Source: Pseudoxanthomonas spadix (GTDB lineage: Bacteria > Pseudomonadota > Gammaproteobacteria > Xanthomonadales > Xanthomonadaceae). Taken from it: a stretch of DNA of 64,000 nt. Under the pieces are notes generated by a model. That model saw only the letters and a list, made by a program, of their open reading frames with translations, made no database searches and was not told where the DNA came from. Position 1 is the stretch's first letter. Every line of letters begins with the position of its first letter. The stretch is from the NCBI RefSeq assembly GCF_003703395.1, contig NZ_RDQN01000002.1:1-64000 (forward strand), given 5' to 3'. Below are positions 1 to 9,941 of the stretch, piece by piece. The position numbers and the translations under genes are program-made.

Positions 1-186
1 GGAGAGAGCCGCCTCGATCCTGCCCACGCTTGTGAAGTTCGAGCTTGAGCTCGTTCAACTGTTCGGGCTAGGGACGAGGTCGATGTGCGGCGGCCCGGGC
101 TCCTACACGTGCTTGGCAACACTGCGCCCCATCGGCCTGCCGCACATCGCTCTCCACCCAAACTCTAGACCTTCGCGCAGACACAA

Positions 187-254
187 GCGCACCGCAGGGG
201 CGCGATGGGGCTCTGCCAGGAAAGCCCCTCGCGCCCCTTGCGGTGCGCTCCTAC
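187..254. repeat. REP-like palindromic element upstream of rpiA
   Basis: Two 26-nt arms (187-212 and 223-248) are inverted copies with a few mismatches and a 10-nt spacer; the right end finishes with GCGCTCCTAC. The same terminal GTAGGAGCG/CGCTCCTAC signature recurs at 4731-4801, so this is a dispersed repeat and not a chance hairpin. It resembles the GTAG-type REP elements of Stenotrophomonas and Xanthomonas. It lies just upstream of the rpiA start and may sit in the 5' leader or separate rpiA from the preceding transcription unit. Bases 1-186 before it show no convincing gene. Confidence 0.7.
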
Positions 255-274
255 CCAACCCGAGAAAGATGTCC

Positions 275-928
275 ATGCCCCAGAACGAACACAAGCGCCT
301 GGCCGCCGAGAAAGCCATGGATTACCTCCAAGACGGCATGATCGTCGGGGTGGGCACCGGCTCGACCGTGGCCTGGTTCATCGATGCACTGGGCCGCGAA
401 CCGGGCCGCATCAAGGGCGCGGTGTCCAGCTCCGAGCAGAGCACCCAGCGGCTGAAGTCGCATGGCATCGAGGTGCTGGACCTCAACTACGCCGGCACCC
501 TGTCGCTGTATGTGGACGGGGCCGATGAGTGCGACCCGCACAAGCGCCTGATCAAGGGCGGTGGCGCGGCGCTCACCCGCGAGAAGATCATCGCCCAGGC
601 CAGCCGGCAGTTCGTGTGCATCATCGATGCCAGCAAGCAGGTGCCGGTGCTGGGCAAGTTCCCGCTGCCGGTGGAAGTGATTCCGATGGCGCGCAGCCTG
701 GTGGCGCGCGAGATCCTGACGCTGACCGGCGGGCAGCCGGTCTGGCGCGACGGGGTGACCACCGACAACGGCAACCTGATCCTGGACGTGCACAACCTGA
801 CCATCACCGATCCGGTGGCGATGGAAACCGCGCTCAACCAGATCCCCGGCGTGGTCACCGTGGGCCTGTTCGCCCGTCGCCCGGCCGACGTGGTGATCGT
901 CGGCGGCGACACGATCCAGGTGCTGTAA
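275..928 (+). CDS. rpiA: Ribose-5-phosphate isomerase A
   Basis: Interconverts ribose-5-phosphate and ribulose-5-phosphate in the non-oxidative pentose phosphate pathway, in the cytoplasm. The 217-aa product matches the usual RpiA length of about 219. The phosphate-binding GTGST motif is at residues 27-31, the VDGADE segment holds the paired catalytic-site acids, and [11 protein letters not shown] carries the conserved lysine/glutamate region. Two in-frame ATGs exist, at 269 and 275. I chose 275 because GAGAAAG (262-268) is then 6 nt upstream, whereas it abuts the ATG at 269. The reading frame stays open further upstream through the REP-like element, but that part shows no family similarity. 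Confidence 0.95.
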   Translation: MPQNEHKRLAAEKAMDYLQDGMIVGVGTGSTVAWFIDALGREPGRIKGAVSSSEQSTQRLKSHGIEVLDLNYAGTLSLYVDGADECDPHKRLIKGGGAALTREKIIAQASRQFVCIIDASKQVPVLGKFPLPVEVIPMARSLVAREILTLTGGQPVWRDGVTTDNGNLILDVHNLTITDPVAMETALNQIPGVVTVGLFARRPADVVIVGGDTIQVL

Positions 929-971
929 CCGGCTTCGGTCCCTCCACGCGCCGCCATTGAAGGAAACGCCC

Positions 972-1427
972 ATGTCCGCACGCTGCCTTGCCCTCACCGC
1001 CCTGCTGCTGGTCAGTGCCAGCGCCTGCGCACGCACGCCGTGGGTGGAGCTGGACGGCCACCGCTACAGCATCGAGATCGCCGACGAGCAAGCCGAGCGC
1101 CAGCGCGGGCTGATGTTCCGCGAGCAGATGGCCGCCGACCACGGCATGCTGTTCATCCACGAGCAGGAAGAACCGCTGGCGTACTGGATGAAGAACACCC
1201 GCATCCCGCTGGACATCCTGTATTTCGACCACGACCTGAAGCTGGTCTCGCAGCAGCGCAACGTGCCGCCGTGCACTGCCGGTGATGCCTGTCCCAGCTA
1301 CCCCAGCAACGCCCCGGCGCTGTACGTGCTGGAACTCAACGCCGGCCAGGCGGCCGCGCTCGGCGTGGAAACCGGCGATACGCTGGAGGTGGATCCCAAG
1401 GTCGCGTTGAAGGCCAAGGCGCCGTAG
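972..1427 (+). CDS. DUF192 family exported protein
   Basis: A 151-aa protein with a hydrophobic N-terminal signal ending SASAC at about residue 19, which could be a signal peptidase I site or a weak lipobox. The rest is a DUF192 domain, recognisable from the motifs RGLMFR, HGMLFI and YWMKNTRIPLDILYF; the family's biochemical role is not established. The start at 972 follows AAGGAAA by 5 nt; an upstream in-frame TTG (957) is less likely. It lies 43 nt after rpiA on the same strand and may be cotranscribed. Confidence 0.85.
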   Translation: MSARCLALTALLLVSASACARTPWVELDGHRYSIEIADEQAERQRGLMFREQMAADHGMLFIHEQEEPLAYWMKNTRIPLDILYFDHDLKLVSQQRNVPPCTAGDACPSYPSNAPALYVLELNAGQAAALGVETGDTLEVDPKVALKAKAP

Positions 1428-1473
1428 CACGCCAGGGCTTGATCGGGCGCCCGAATCCCTGCAGTCTTGGGTC

Positions 1474-2319
1474 ATGGGGGCGCGACTGACATTGCCGGCG
1501 TGGAGCGAGTTGGCCAGCCAGGCCGACGAGGCCGTGCCGCTGCTGGGCACCGCGTTGCTGATCGCGCGCGATGAGTATCCCGAGCTGGATGCGGACCTGT
1601 ACGAGGCGCTGGTGCAGGGTCATGTCGAGCACCTGCGCCAGGAGACCGACCGGATCGACGCCTGGCCGCTGAAGATGGCGGCCATCAACCGGCATCTGTT
1701 CGAGGAGCTGGGCTACGCCGGCGACCACGACCAGTACTACGATCCGCGCAACAGCTACCTCAACGAGGTCTTCGAGCGGCGCCTGGGCAATCCCATTTCG
1801 CTGGCGGTGGTGCAGATCGAAGTCGCGCGCCGGCTGGGCGTTCCGCTGGACGGGGTGTCTTTTCCCGGACACTTCCTGGTGCGCCTGCCGGTGGATGACG
1901 GGATCCTGGTGATGGATCCGTTCAACGGCGGTCGCCCGCTGGGTGCCGACGAACTGCGCGAACGGGTCAAGCCGCACCTGGGTGGCGATGTGCCCGACGA
2001 CAACGCCCTGCTGCAGATCCTCGATCCGGCCCCGCACCGCGCGATCCTGGTGCGCGTGCTGCGCAACCTGTACGGCGTCTACGCCGAGCGCGAGGAATGG
2101 GACCGTGCCGCACGCAGCGCCGACCGGGTGCTCAAGCTGGTGCCCGACCAGCCCGATGCGCTGCGCGACCGCGGCCTGGCCTACCTGAAGATCGACTACC
2201 GCCGGGGCGCGCTGGCCGACCTGTCGCGCTACCTGCACCTGGCGCCCAGGGCCGCCGACGCCGAAGCCATGCGCCAGTCCCTGATCGGGCTCAACCTGGG
2301 CCGCACCCACACGCACTGA
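1474..2319 (+). CDS. SirB1-family protein (transglutaminase-like plus TPR)
   Basis: A 281-aa cytoplasmic protein of the SirB1/YchA family. Residues of about 35-190 form the transglutaminase-like core (PRNSYLNEVFERRLGNPISL is the family signature), and residues of about 200-275 form tetratricopeptide-type helices. The family's biochemical role is not settled. The coding region runs to 3 nt from the end of the convergent waaA gene, leaving no room for a long terminator. The ATG at 1474 lacks a strong ribosome site, so the exact start is less certain than the identity. Confidence 0.85.
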   Translation: MGARLTLPAWSELASQADEAVPLLGTALLIARDEYPELDADLYEALVQGHVEHLRQETDRIDAWPLKMAAINRHLFEELGYAGDHDQYYDPRNSYLNEVFERRLGNPISLAVVQIEVARRLGVPLDGVSFPGHFLVRLPVDDGILVMDPFNGGRPLGADELRERVKPHLGGDVPDDNALLQILDPAPHRAILVRVLRNLYGVYAEREEWDRAARSADRVLKLVPDQPDALRDRGLAYLKIDYRRGALADLSRYLHLAPRAADAEAMRQSLIGLNLGRTHTH

Positions 2320-2322
2320 ACT

Positions 2323-3636
2323 TCAGCGCCTGGCCGGGCCCTGCGTTGCCGGCCGCAGGTCCTGCGCCAGCATCGCCATCGTGCGGGCCAGCGCACCACG
2401 GCCGCGTTCGACCAGCAGCCGGCCTTCTGCGGCCATGTGCGCGCGGCGCGCGCGGTCGGCCAGCAGCGCCTGGATCATCGTGCCCACCTCCTCGGCGTTG
2501 CGGCCGATCTCCAGCGCCCCGGCCTCGCGCAGGCGGCGCGCGATTTCGACGAAATTGTGCAGGTGCGGACCGGTGACCATCGCCGTGCCCACCGCGGCCG
2601 GCTCGAGCAGGTTGTGTCCGCCGATGGCCTGCAGGCTGCCGCCGACGAAGGCCACCTCCGCGCAGGCGTAGAAGGGCATCAGCTCGCCCAGCGTATCGAG
2701 CACGAACACCGCATCGCCGGCTTGCGGCCAGCCGGCGCTGCTGCGCCGTCCCACCTGCCAGCCGGTGGACCTGGCCAGTTCCACCACGCGGCCGAAGCGC
2801 TCGGGGTGGCGCGGCGCCCACACCATCAGCAGGTCGGGAAAGCGCGCCAGCAGCCGCTGGTGGATCTCCACCACCAGCGCTTCCTCGTCCGGATGGGTGC
2901 TGGCCGCGATCCACACCGGGCGCGAGCCGACGTGTTGGCGAAACTGTGCGACCAGCGCCTCCAGTCCGGCGGGCACGGCGATGTCGAACTTCAGGTTGCC
3001 GGTGTCCACGATCGCCTCCGGCGCCGCCCCCAGTTGCACGAAGCGCTCGCCGTCGGCCACCGACTGGGCGCCGATCCGGTGCACGCTGGCCACCACGCGC
3101 CGGATCAGCGGCGCCAGCACCCGATAGCCGCGCAGCGAGCGCGCCGACAGCCGCGCGTTGAGGATATAGCTGCGGATGCCGCGCGCCTTGCAGCCCAGCA
3201 GCAGGTTGGGCCACAGCTCGGTTTCCATCACCAGCGCCACCCCGGGGCGGAAATGGTCCAGGAATCGCCCGACCGCGCCAGGCAGGTCATAGGGCGCGTA
3301 CACATGCAGCAGCGAATCACCCCACAGCGCGCGCACGCGGTCCGAACCGGTGGGGGTGATGGTGGTGATCAGCAGCTGCAGGTGCGGATGGTCGCGGCGC
3401 AGCGCATCGACCACCGGCGCGGCGGCATTGACCTCGCCCACCGACACCGCATGCACCCACACATCCACCTGGTGCGGCGCACCGCGCCAGGCCGCGTAGC
3501 GCTCGCCCCAACGCTGGAAATAGCCCGGTACGCGGAAGCCGCGCCAGATCAGGTGGTAGACCGTGGCCGGCGTCAGCACGTAGAGCACGGCCGAATACAG
3601 GGCACGCAACCAGGTTTCAGTCAGGTCACGACGCAT
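2323..3636 (-). CDS. waaA: 3-deoxy-D-manno-octulosonic acid (Kdo) transferase
   Basis: Adds Kdo from CMP-Kdo to the lipid A precursor at the inner face of the cytoplasmic membrane. The 437-aa product has an N-terminal membrane anchor (about residues 12-31), a GT30 domain with the proposed catalytic glutamate in SVGE (Glu68), the METELWPNL motif (about residues 137-145), and a C-terminal Rossmann half containing GGHNLLEPA. The start at 3636 gives the normal N-terminus; the frame stays open far upstream only because of GC bias. It is divergent from an LpxL-type acyltransferase, so both lipid A steps may share the 126-bp intergenic region. Confidence 0.95.
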   Translation of the reverse strand: MRRDLTETWLRALYSAVLYVLTPATVYHLIWRGFRVPGYFQRWGERYAAWRGAPHQVDVWVHAVSVGEVNAAAPVVDALRRDHPHLQLLITTITPTGSDRVRALWGDSLLHVYAPYDLPGAVGRFLDHFRPGVALVMETELWPNLLLGCKARGIRSYILNARLSARSLRGYRVLAPLIRRVVASVHRIGAQSVADGERFVQLGAAPEAIVDTGNLKFDIAVPAGLEALVAQFRQHVGSRPVWIAASTHPDEEALVVEIHQRLLARFPDLLMVWAPRHPERFGRVVELARSTGWQVGRRSSAGWPQAGDAVFVLDTLGELMPFYACAEVAFVGGSLQAIGGHNLLEPAAVGTAMVTGPHLHNFVEIARRLREAGALEIGRNAEEVGTMIQALLADRARRAHMAAEGRLLVERGRGALARTMAMLAQDLRPATQGPARR

Positions 3637-3750
3637 TGCGCGCAAGGATACGAAAAAGGCGGCTGCCAAGGGCATGGCATCGCTCCCGGCAGGGTCGCGG
3701 GTTGGACCTGAAGGCCTGATGCGAGCGGCCGGTGATGTGGTGACACGCCC

Positions 3751-3762
3751 TACAATGCCGGC
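3751..3762 (+). promoter_or_regulatory. Putative -10 element of a leaderless transcript
   Basis: TACAAT (3751-3756) followed by GCCGGC lies directly before the ATG at 3763. A transcription start 6-7 nt after a -10 element would fall on the A of the ATG. No convincing -35 hexamer is visible at the normal spacing. The same layout recurs before 9942 and 11990. Confidence 0.45.
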
Positions 3763-4713
3763 ATGACCGATCGCCCCGCACAGGCCGCTGCGCGCCAGGC
3801 CACGCCCTTCGATCCCGGCCCTGCGCCGATCCAGCCCTCGACCTGGCCGGTCTGGTTGGGCGTGGGCGTTGCCGCGCTGGCCGCGCGCCTGCCGTGGCCG
3901 GCCCAGCGCGCGCTGGGCCGGCCACTTGGCGCGGTGCTCAAAGTGGTGCTGGGCACGCGCCGCAAGGTGGCTGCGCGCAACCTGGCGCTGTGTTTCCCGG
4001 ACATGTCCACCGCCGAGCGTGCACGCCTGCTGGACCAGGCCTTCACCGCGCTGGGGGTGGGGCTGTTCGAGTTCGCCCGCGCCTGGTGGGGCGATGTGGC
4101 GCCGATGCGCAAGGGCCTGCGCGTGGAAGGCCTGGAGCACCTGAAAGCGGCGCAGGCGGGCGGACGCGGGGTGATCGTGATCTCCGGCCACTTCACCACC
4201 CTGGAGCTGTCGGCGCGGCTGATGTGCGATTACGCGCCGCTGGCCGGCATGTACCGCCCGCATGCGACCAGCGCGATGGAATGGGCGGTCAAGCGCGGCC
4301 GGCTGCGCTATGCCACGGCGATGTTCGGCCGCGACGAACTGCGCCCGGCGCTCAAGCACCTCAAGCAGGGCGGGCTGCTGTGGTTCGCACCCGACCAGGA
4401 CACGCGCCGCGGGGAGAGCGTGTTCGTGCCGTTCTTCGGCCGGCCCGCCTACAGCCTGACCTCCACCCACCAGCTGGCGCGGTTGTCCGGCGCGGCGGTG
4501 GTCACCTTCGCCCACGAGCGCCGACCCGATGGCGGCTACACCCTGCGGCTGTCGCCGGCGCTGGAGGATTTCCCGTCCAATGACGCCACCGCCGACACCG
4601 CGCGGGTGATGGCGGCGATCGAGGCGATGGTGCGCGCGGTCCCGGCGCAGTACCTGTGGATCCACCGGCGCTTCAAACGCCAGCCCGAGGGGCGAGGACA
4701 GCTGTACAGATAA
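3763..4713 (+). CDS. LpxL/HtrB-type lipid A acyltransferase
   Basis: A 316-aa member of the LpxL/LpxM (LABLAT) family that transfers a secondary acyl chain to Kdo-lipid A at the inner membrane. The catalytic HX4(D/E) motif is HFTTLE at residues 143-148, preceded by RKVAARNLALCFP, the usual family signature. A hydrophobic segment at about residues 29-42 is the membrane anchor. It is divergent from waaA. A second family member lies convergently at 4798-5697, so this strain has at least two late acyltransferases here; which chain each adds cannot be told from sequence. Confidence 0.88.
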   Translation: MTDRPAQAAARQATPFDPGPAPIQPSTWPVWLGVGVAALAARLPWPAQRALGRPLGAVLKVVLGTRRKVAARNLALCFPDMSTAERARLLDQAFTALGVGLFEFARAWWGDVAPMRKGLRVEGLEHLKAAQAGGRGVIVISGHFTTLELSARLMCDYAPLAGMYRPHATSAMEWAVKRGRLRYATAMFGRDELRPALKHLKQGGLLWFAPDQDTRRGESVFVPFFGRPAYSLTSTHQLARLSGAAVVTFAHERRPDGGYTLRLSPALEDFPSNDATADTARVMAAIEAMVRAVPAQYLWIHRRFKRQPEGRGQLYR

Positions 4714-4730
4714 TCATCGTGGGGCCGCTG

Positions 4731-4801
4731 GTAGGAGCGGACCGCAGGGCCGCGAGAGGCTTCACCGGGAAAGCCCATCGCGCCCCAAGGTGCGCTCCTA
4801 C
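4731..4801. repeat. GTAG-type REP-like palindrome between convergent genes
   Basis: Arms 4731-4762 and 4770-4801 form an imperfect inverted repeat starting GTAGGAGCG and ending CGCTCCTAC, with a 7-nt loop. The right end supplies the stop codon of the leftward acyltransferase gene (4798-4800). It is the second copy of the element at 187-254. Its place between two convergent genes suggests it also serves as a bidirectional terminator or mRNA 3'-end stabiliser. Confidence 0.75.
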
Positions 4802-5697
4802 AGGTAGGGCGAAACCTCGCCTTCAGGGCGGGTCTTGAAGCGCCGGTGCCACCACAGGTACTGCGCGGGCGCCTGGCGGATCGCCGCTTCCAGTTCGCGC
4901 ATGTAGCGCGCGGCGAAGGCGGCCGGGTCCTGGCCACTGGACTCCGGCCACGGCGCCTCCACGCGCACGCGGTAACGGCCATCGGCCAGGCGCTGGCACC
5001 AGTACGGCACGATCGCCACGCCGGCCCGGCGCGCCAGCTCCGGCGGCGTGGTCAGGGTGGCTGCCTGGACCCCGAAGAACGGCACGAAGGCGCTGTTGTA
5101 GGTGAAGTTCTGGTCGGCCAGGTAGACCACCAGGCGGCCGCGCGACAGCGCGCGCAGCAGGCCGCGCACGTCCTTCTTGCCGATCACCTCGGCGAACACC
5201 TGCCGCCGGCCGGCCTGCATGAACCGCTCGCCGCAGTTGCCGCCCACGCGCCGGACCATGCACGACAGCGGCTGGCCCAGCGCCTGGCCCAGCAGGCGCG
5301 CGCCCAGGTCCATGTGCGGAAAGTGCGCGGTGAGCAGCAGCACGCCCCGGCCCTGCGCCTGGGCTGCGCGCAGATGGTCCAGGCCTTCGATCTCGGCCAG
5401 CCCGGCCAGCGCCGATGAAGGTGCGTACCAGGCCCGGGCCATCTCCAGCAGGCCAACGACGCTGGCACGGGTGTTGGCGCGGACCAGGGCCTGGCGCGCG
5501 GTAGCGTCCAGTTCCGGGAAGCACAGCGCCAGGTTGATGCGGGCGATGCGCCGGCGACTGGCCAGCAGCGGCGTCAGCAGCCAGGCCAGCGCCGCGCCCA
5601 ATGCCAGCAACCGTCGCTGCGGCAGCCGGGCGATGCGCCCACAGGCCCAGCGCAGCGGCGCGGCCAACCAGCAGCCTGGCTCAGGGGGCGAGGGCAT
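4798..5697 (-). CDS. LpxL/HtrB-type acyltransferase, second copy
   Basis: A 299-aa LABLAT-family acyltransferase with the HX4D catalytic motif HFPHMD (residues 125-130) and the RRIARINLALCFPEL signature near residues 49-63. It is the last gene of a leftward four-gene operon, and its start overlaps the end of the O-antigen ligase gene by 17 nt, implying translational coupling. Sequence similarity to the 3763-4713 product is clear but moderate, so this looks like an old paralogue. The operon context points to acylation of lipid A or another surface glycolipid. The stop codon lies within a REP-like element. Confidence 0.85.
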   Translation of the reverse strand: MPSPPEPGCWLAAPLRWACGRIARLPQRRLLALGAALAWLLTPLLASRRRIARINLALCFPELDATARQALVRANTRASVVGLLEMARAWYAPSSALAGLAEIEGLDHLRAAQAQGRGVLLLTAHFPHMDLGARLLGQALGQPLSCMVRRVGGNCGERFMQAGRRQVFAEVIGKKDVRGLLRALSRGRLVVYLADQNFTYNSAFVPFFGVQAATLTTPPELARRAGVAIVPYWCQRLADGRYRVRVEAPWPESSGQDPAAFAARYMRELEAAIRQAPAQYLWWHRRFKTRPEGEVSPYL

Positions 5698-7003
5698 CGT
5701 GGCGGGCCAGCAGGCTGCCGGAATAGAGCGCGGCCAGCAGCAGGGTCAGCCCGCCCCAGAACGTGGAATAGAAGGCCAGATGGGTGTTGAACGGGAACAC
5801 CGTCACTGCCAGCGCCAGCATCGCCGGCCGCGCACGCTCGCGTGCCTGCGGCGGCGCATAGCGCCAGGCGCGCCAGGCCAGCGCCGCGCCGGCCAGCCAC
5901 AGCAGCAGGCCGACCACGCCGGTCTCGGCCAGGATCTCCAGCACGATCTGGTGCGCATGCAGCGCCGGGCCGTGGCCCCAGGCCGGAGCGACGGCCGGGG
6001 TGGGATCGCACTGGGGAAACACGTCGCGGAAATTGCGCGCCCCCACCCCGTTGATGGGGTGCTCGCCGATCATGCAGCCGGCGGCCTGCCAGATGCGCGC
6101 GCGCCCGGACAGGGCGACATCCAGGCCGGCCTCGTCGGCGGCCATCGCCGCGGTGGTCAGCTGCACCCGCCTGGCCAGCTGCGGCGAGGCCAGCGCCAAG
6201 CCGACCAGCAGGATCGCGGCGCTGGCGAACACGCCCAACAGCTGTTTCCAGCCCAGCAGGCGCCAGCCGGAAAACACCAGCACCAGCGCATAGGTGAGCC
6301 AGGCCGCGCGCGCGCCGGCCAGCAGGATCACGATGCCGATCGCAGCGGCGGCGAGCAGCCAGCCGACCAGGCCGAAGCGGCGCCCGGCCGAGAACAACCC
6401 GAACGGCGACAGGCTCGCCAGCACCAGGCCGAGCTTGAGGTTGCACGGCCCCAGAAAGCCGCTGAGCCGATCGACCGAGGCCGCTTCTGCGGCCGAACAC
6501 ATCGAGTGGCCGCTGATGGCCTGCTTGAGCATGTCGATGCCGAAGAACAGCGGGCTGGTGCCTGACACCACCTGGGCCAGGGCGTCGGCCGTCCACACCG
6601 CCACGATGATCGCCAGGCCGCCGAAGGTGATCCGGCGGCCGCGTTCGTTGGCTACCGCCGAGGCGACCAGCCACAGGAACGGCAGGTAGCGCAGGTCGGT
6701 GGCGGCCTCGCCCCAGGCCCGGCCATGGTCGAGCGCATCGAAGGCCGAGATCAGTTCCGGCATCCAGTAGGCGAAGAACATCACGCTGGTCAGGGCCCAG
6801 GCCTGGTTGCTGAGCAGCTGCTCGCCACCGCGGAACCGGCGCAGGACCAGCTGGAACAACGCCGCCAGCGCGCCCAGCGCCAGCACCCCTTCGGCATAGC
6901 CCGGCGCCGGCCACAGCGCCACGAACAGCAGGATCCACGCCGGTGCCCAGCGCCAGCCTTCGGCGCGCGGTGCAGGGCGGAATTCGGCAGCAGGCAGGCT
7001 CAT
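5681..7003 (-). CDS. O-antigen ligase / Wzy-type polymerase family membrane protein
   Basis: A 440-aa polytopic inner-membrane protein with about 10-12 hydrophobic segments. The large periplasmic loop carries the Wzy_C signature (RARIWQAA, EHPINGVGARNF, then AHQIVLEILAETGVVG). Such proteins either ligate O-antigen to lipid A-core (WaaL) or polymerise repeat units (Wzy), and sequence alone does not separate these. Neighbouring core-type GT4 and lipid A acyltransferase genes favour a ligase-like role. It overlaps the upstream glycosyltransferase gene by 4 nt (ATGA) and the downstream acyltransferase by 17 nt. Confidence 0.85.
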   Translation of the reverse strand: MSLPAAEFRPAPRAEGWRWAPAWILLFVALWPAPGYAEGVLALGALAALFQLVLRRFRGGEQLLSNQAWALTSVMFFAYWMPELISAFDALDHGRAWGEAATDLRYLPFLWLVASAVANERGRRITFGGLAIIVAVWTADALAQVVSGTSPLFFGIDMLKQAISGHSMCSAAEAASVDRLSGFLGPCNLKLGLVLASLSPFGLFSAGRRFGLVGWLLAAAAIGIVILLAGARAAWLTYALVLVFSGWRLLGWKQLLGVFASAAILLVGLALASPQLARRVQLTTAAMAADEAGLDVALSGRARIWQAAGCMIGEHPINGVGARNFRDVFPQCDPTPAVAPAWGHGPALHAHQIVLEILAETGVVGLLLWLAGAALAWRAWRYAPPQARERARPAMLALAVTVFPFNTHLAFYSTFWGGLTLLLAALYSGSLLARHDALAP

Positions 7004-8142
7004 GGGCGGGCAAGTTCCTGGTAGAGCGACAGCGTGGCGGCCTGCATGGCCGCCAGCGTGTAGGGCATGGTAGCCGGCGGGGCGGGCGGGGCGGCCAGCA
7101 GCGCGCGGGCGGTGCCGGCCAGCGCGACTTCATCGAACGGGGCCACCGCGCCGCACGGCTGCAGCTGCGCCAGCAGTTCGCCGACCCCGCCATGGGCCCA
7201 GCCCAGCACCGGCCGGCCCACCGACAAGGCCTCGATCACGGTGCGGCCGAACGACTCGGGCTTGCGCGAGAGCTGCAGGACCAGATCGCTGGCGGCATAG
7301 GCCTGGACCATCTGCGCGGTCGGCGCGGTGAAGGCCACCGCATCGGCGATGCCCAGCCCGGCGGCCAGCGCCTGGAGCTCGGCGATGTAGGCTTCGCGCC
7401 CGGGCTGGCGTGCGCCGGGCAGCCACAGGCGCGCATCCAGGCCATCGCCGCGCAGGGCCGCAAGCAAGCGCAGGCCATCGGCATGGCCTTTCAGGCGCGT
7501 GCCGCGGCCCGGCAGCAGCAGCAGCGGGCCGGCGCCATCGAGTTGCGGGAATCGTTCGGCAACCTGGCTGCGCATGCCCGGATCAGGCCACGGCCTGCGT
7601 GGGAATTGGGTGGGATCCAGCCCGCGCGCAATCACCCGCAGGCGTGCCGGATCGGTCCCGGGATAATGCTCGAGCACATGCCGGCGCACGGTCTCGGACA
7701 CGCAGATCACCCGCTCGCCGCCGGTCATGATGGCGCTGTAGCGCCCGGGCGAATTGAGCCCGTGCACGGTGGTGACCCAGTGCGGCCGCGCCTGCGCGGG
7801 CAGGCTGCGCAGCGCGGCCCAGCCCAGCCAGGCCGGCAGCCGCGAACGCGCATGGACGATGTCCGGCCGCTCGCGTTGCAACAGCCGGCGCAGCGGCAGC
7901 AGCTGGCCGAGCGTGCGCGGCGACTTGCGGCCGATGTCCAGGGTCACATGGACCGCGCCGCAGGCTTCCAGGGTCGGCACCAGCCGCCCACCGGCCGAGA
8001 CCACGATGGCCCGGTGTCCGGCCGCGACCAGCGCCGCGGCGATCTCCAGGGTGGAACGCTCGACGCCGCCGGACTGCAGCGCCGGCAGCAGTTGCACCAC
8101 CGTCAGCCGGCGATGCACTGCCGCGGACTGCTCAGTCGGCAA
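7000..8142 (-). CDS. GT4-family glycosyltransferase
   Basis: A 380-aa GT-B fold transferase. The N-terminal half has the acceptor-side motif LLPALQSGGVERSTLEIA and VHARSRLPAWLGW. The C-terminal half has the nucleotide-sugar EX7E motif (ESFGRTVIE) and PGRGTRLKGHADGL. It probably adds a sugar to lipopolysaccharide core on the cytoplasmic membrane face, judged from its place between the zinc-finger gene and the O-antigen ligase gene. The start overlaps the upstream gene by 11 nt. The donor and acceptor are not deducible. Confidence 0.85.
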   Translation of the reverse strand: MPTEQSAAVHRRLTVVQLLPALQSGGVERSTLEIAAALVAAGHRAIVVSAGGRLVPTLEACGAVHVTLDIGRKSPRTLGQLLPLRRLLQRERPDIVHARSRLPAWLGWAALRSLPAQARPHWVTTVHGLNSPGRYSAIMTGGERVICVSETVRRHVLEHYPGTDPARLRVIARGLDPTQFPRRPWPDPGMRSQVAERFPQLDGAGPLLLLPGRGTRLKGHADGLRLLAALRGDGLDARLWLPGARQPGREAYIAELQALAAGLGIADAVAFTAPTAQMVQAYAASDLVLQLSRKPESFGRTVIEALSVGRPVLGWAHGGVGELLAQLQPCGAVAPFDEVALAGTARALLAAPPAPPATMPYTLAAMQAATLSLYQELARP

Positions 8143-8329
8143 GGACGAAGTGCGCGCCGCAGTACGGGCAGTCGGCCTCGCCGTTGGGCTCGTCTTCGAT
8201 GGGCAGGTAGACCCGCGGATGCGAGTTCCACAGCGCCATCGACGGCAGCGGGCAGCTCAGCGGCAGGTCGGCGCGGGTGACGGTGTAGCGCTTTTCGGCA
8301 TTGGCCGGCGCGGTGGCGATTTGGCTCAT
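8132..8329 (-). CDS. CHCC-type zinc-finger domain protein
   Basis: A 65-aa cytoplasmic protein with one Cys, one His and a CPYC pair (LSCPLP, SHPRVY, ADCPYCGAHF), matching the zf-CHCC family related to the NDUFS6 zinc site. It is the first gene of the leftward lipopolysaccharide operon, overlapping the GT4 start by 11 nt. Homologues often sit beside lipopolysaccharide glycosyltransferase genes in Gammaproteobacteria, but no function is known. The start at 8329 is chosen because the extension beyond it is Arg-rich and unlike the family. Confidence 0.85.
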   Translation of the reverse strand: MSQIATAPANAEKRYTVTRADLPLSCPLPSMALWNSHPRVYLPIEDEPNGEADCPYCGAHFVLAD

Positions 8330-8516
8330 GGCGGTGGATGCACGCAGACCGTGGGAGCGCGCAAGTCTAACAGCCAGACCCGCCCGTTCTAAGCATCCAC
8401 GCGCCTGTGTCCACGCGTCCCGACCCCGGGGCACGTGGGCGCCGCCATGGCGGCGATGTCGATGTGGCACGCCACGAAAACGCCCTTGGCCGCCGTGGCG
8501 GCTCCCGCCTTGCCGA

Positions 8517-9743
<1,227 letters not shown>

Positions 9744-9929
9744 GAGGGCAAACCCTGGGTGGCAGGCGAGCCTTGCATTGTCGCCCATTGCCGCGGCCGG
9801 TGGGTGGCATCACCCTGGCCGCGTCCTGCCGCCGGCCTTGGCCCGCGTCCAGGGCGGGCGGGCATGTGCCGGGATTTCAGGCTGGATGGATCAAGCCGGT
9901 GTGAGGTGACGCCTCCACTTCCCTCGCGC

Positions 9930-9941
9930 CACAATGCCCGG
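9930..9941 (+). promoter_or_regulatory. Putative -10 element of a leaderless transcript
   Basis: CACAAT (9930-9935) followed by GCCCGG precedes the ATG at 9942 by 6 nt, the same geometry seen before 3763 and 11990. No ribosome-binding site is visible between them, in line with leaderless translation. Confidence 0.35.

Noticed and set aside
1-186. Gene end or RNA gene at the left edge
   Set aside because: No frame with recognisable content and no tRNA-like fold; cannot be supported from the visible bases.
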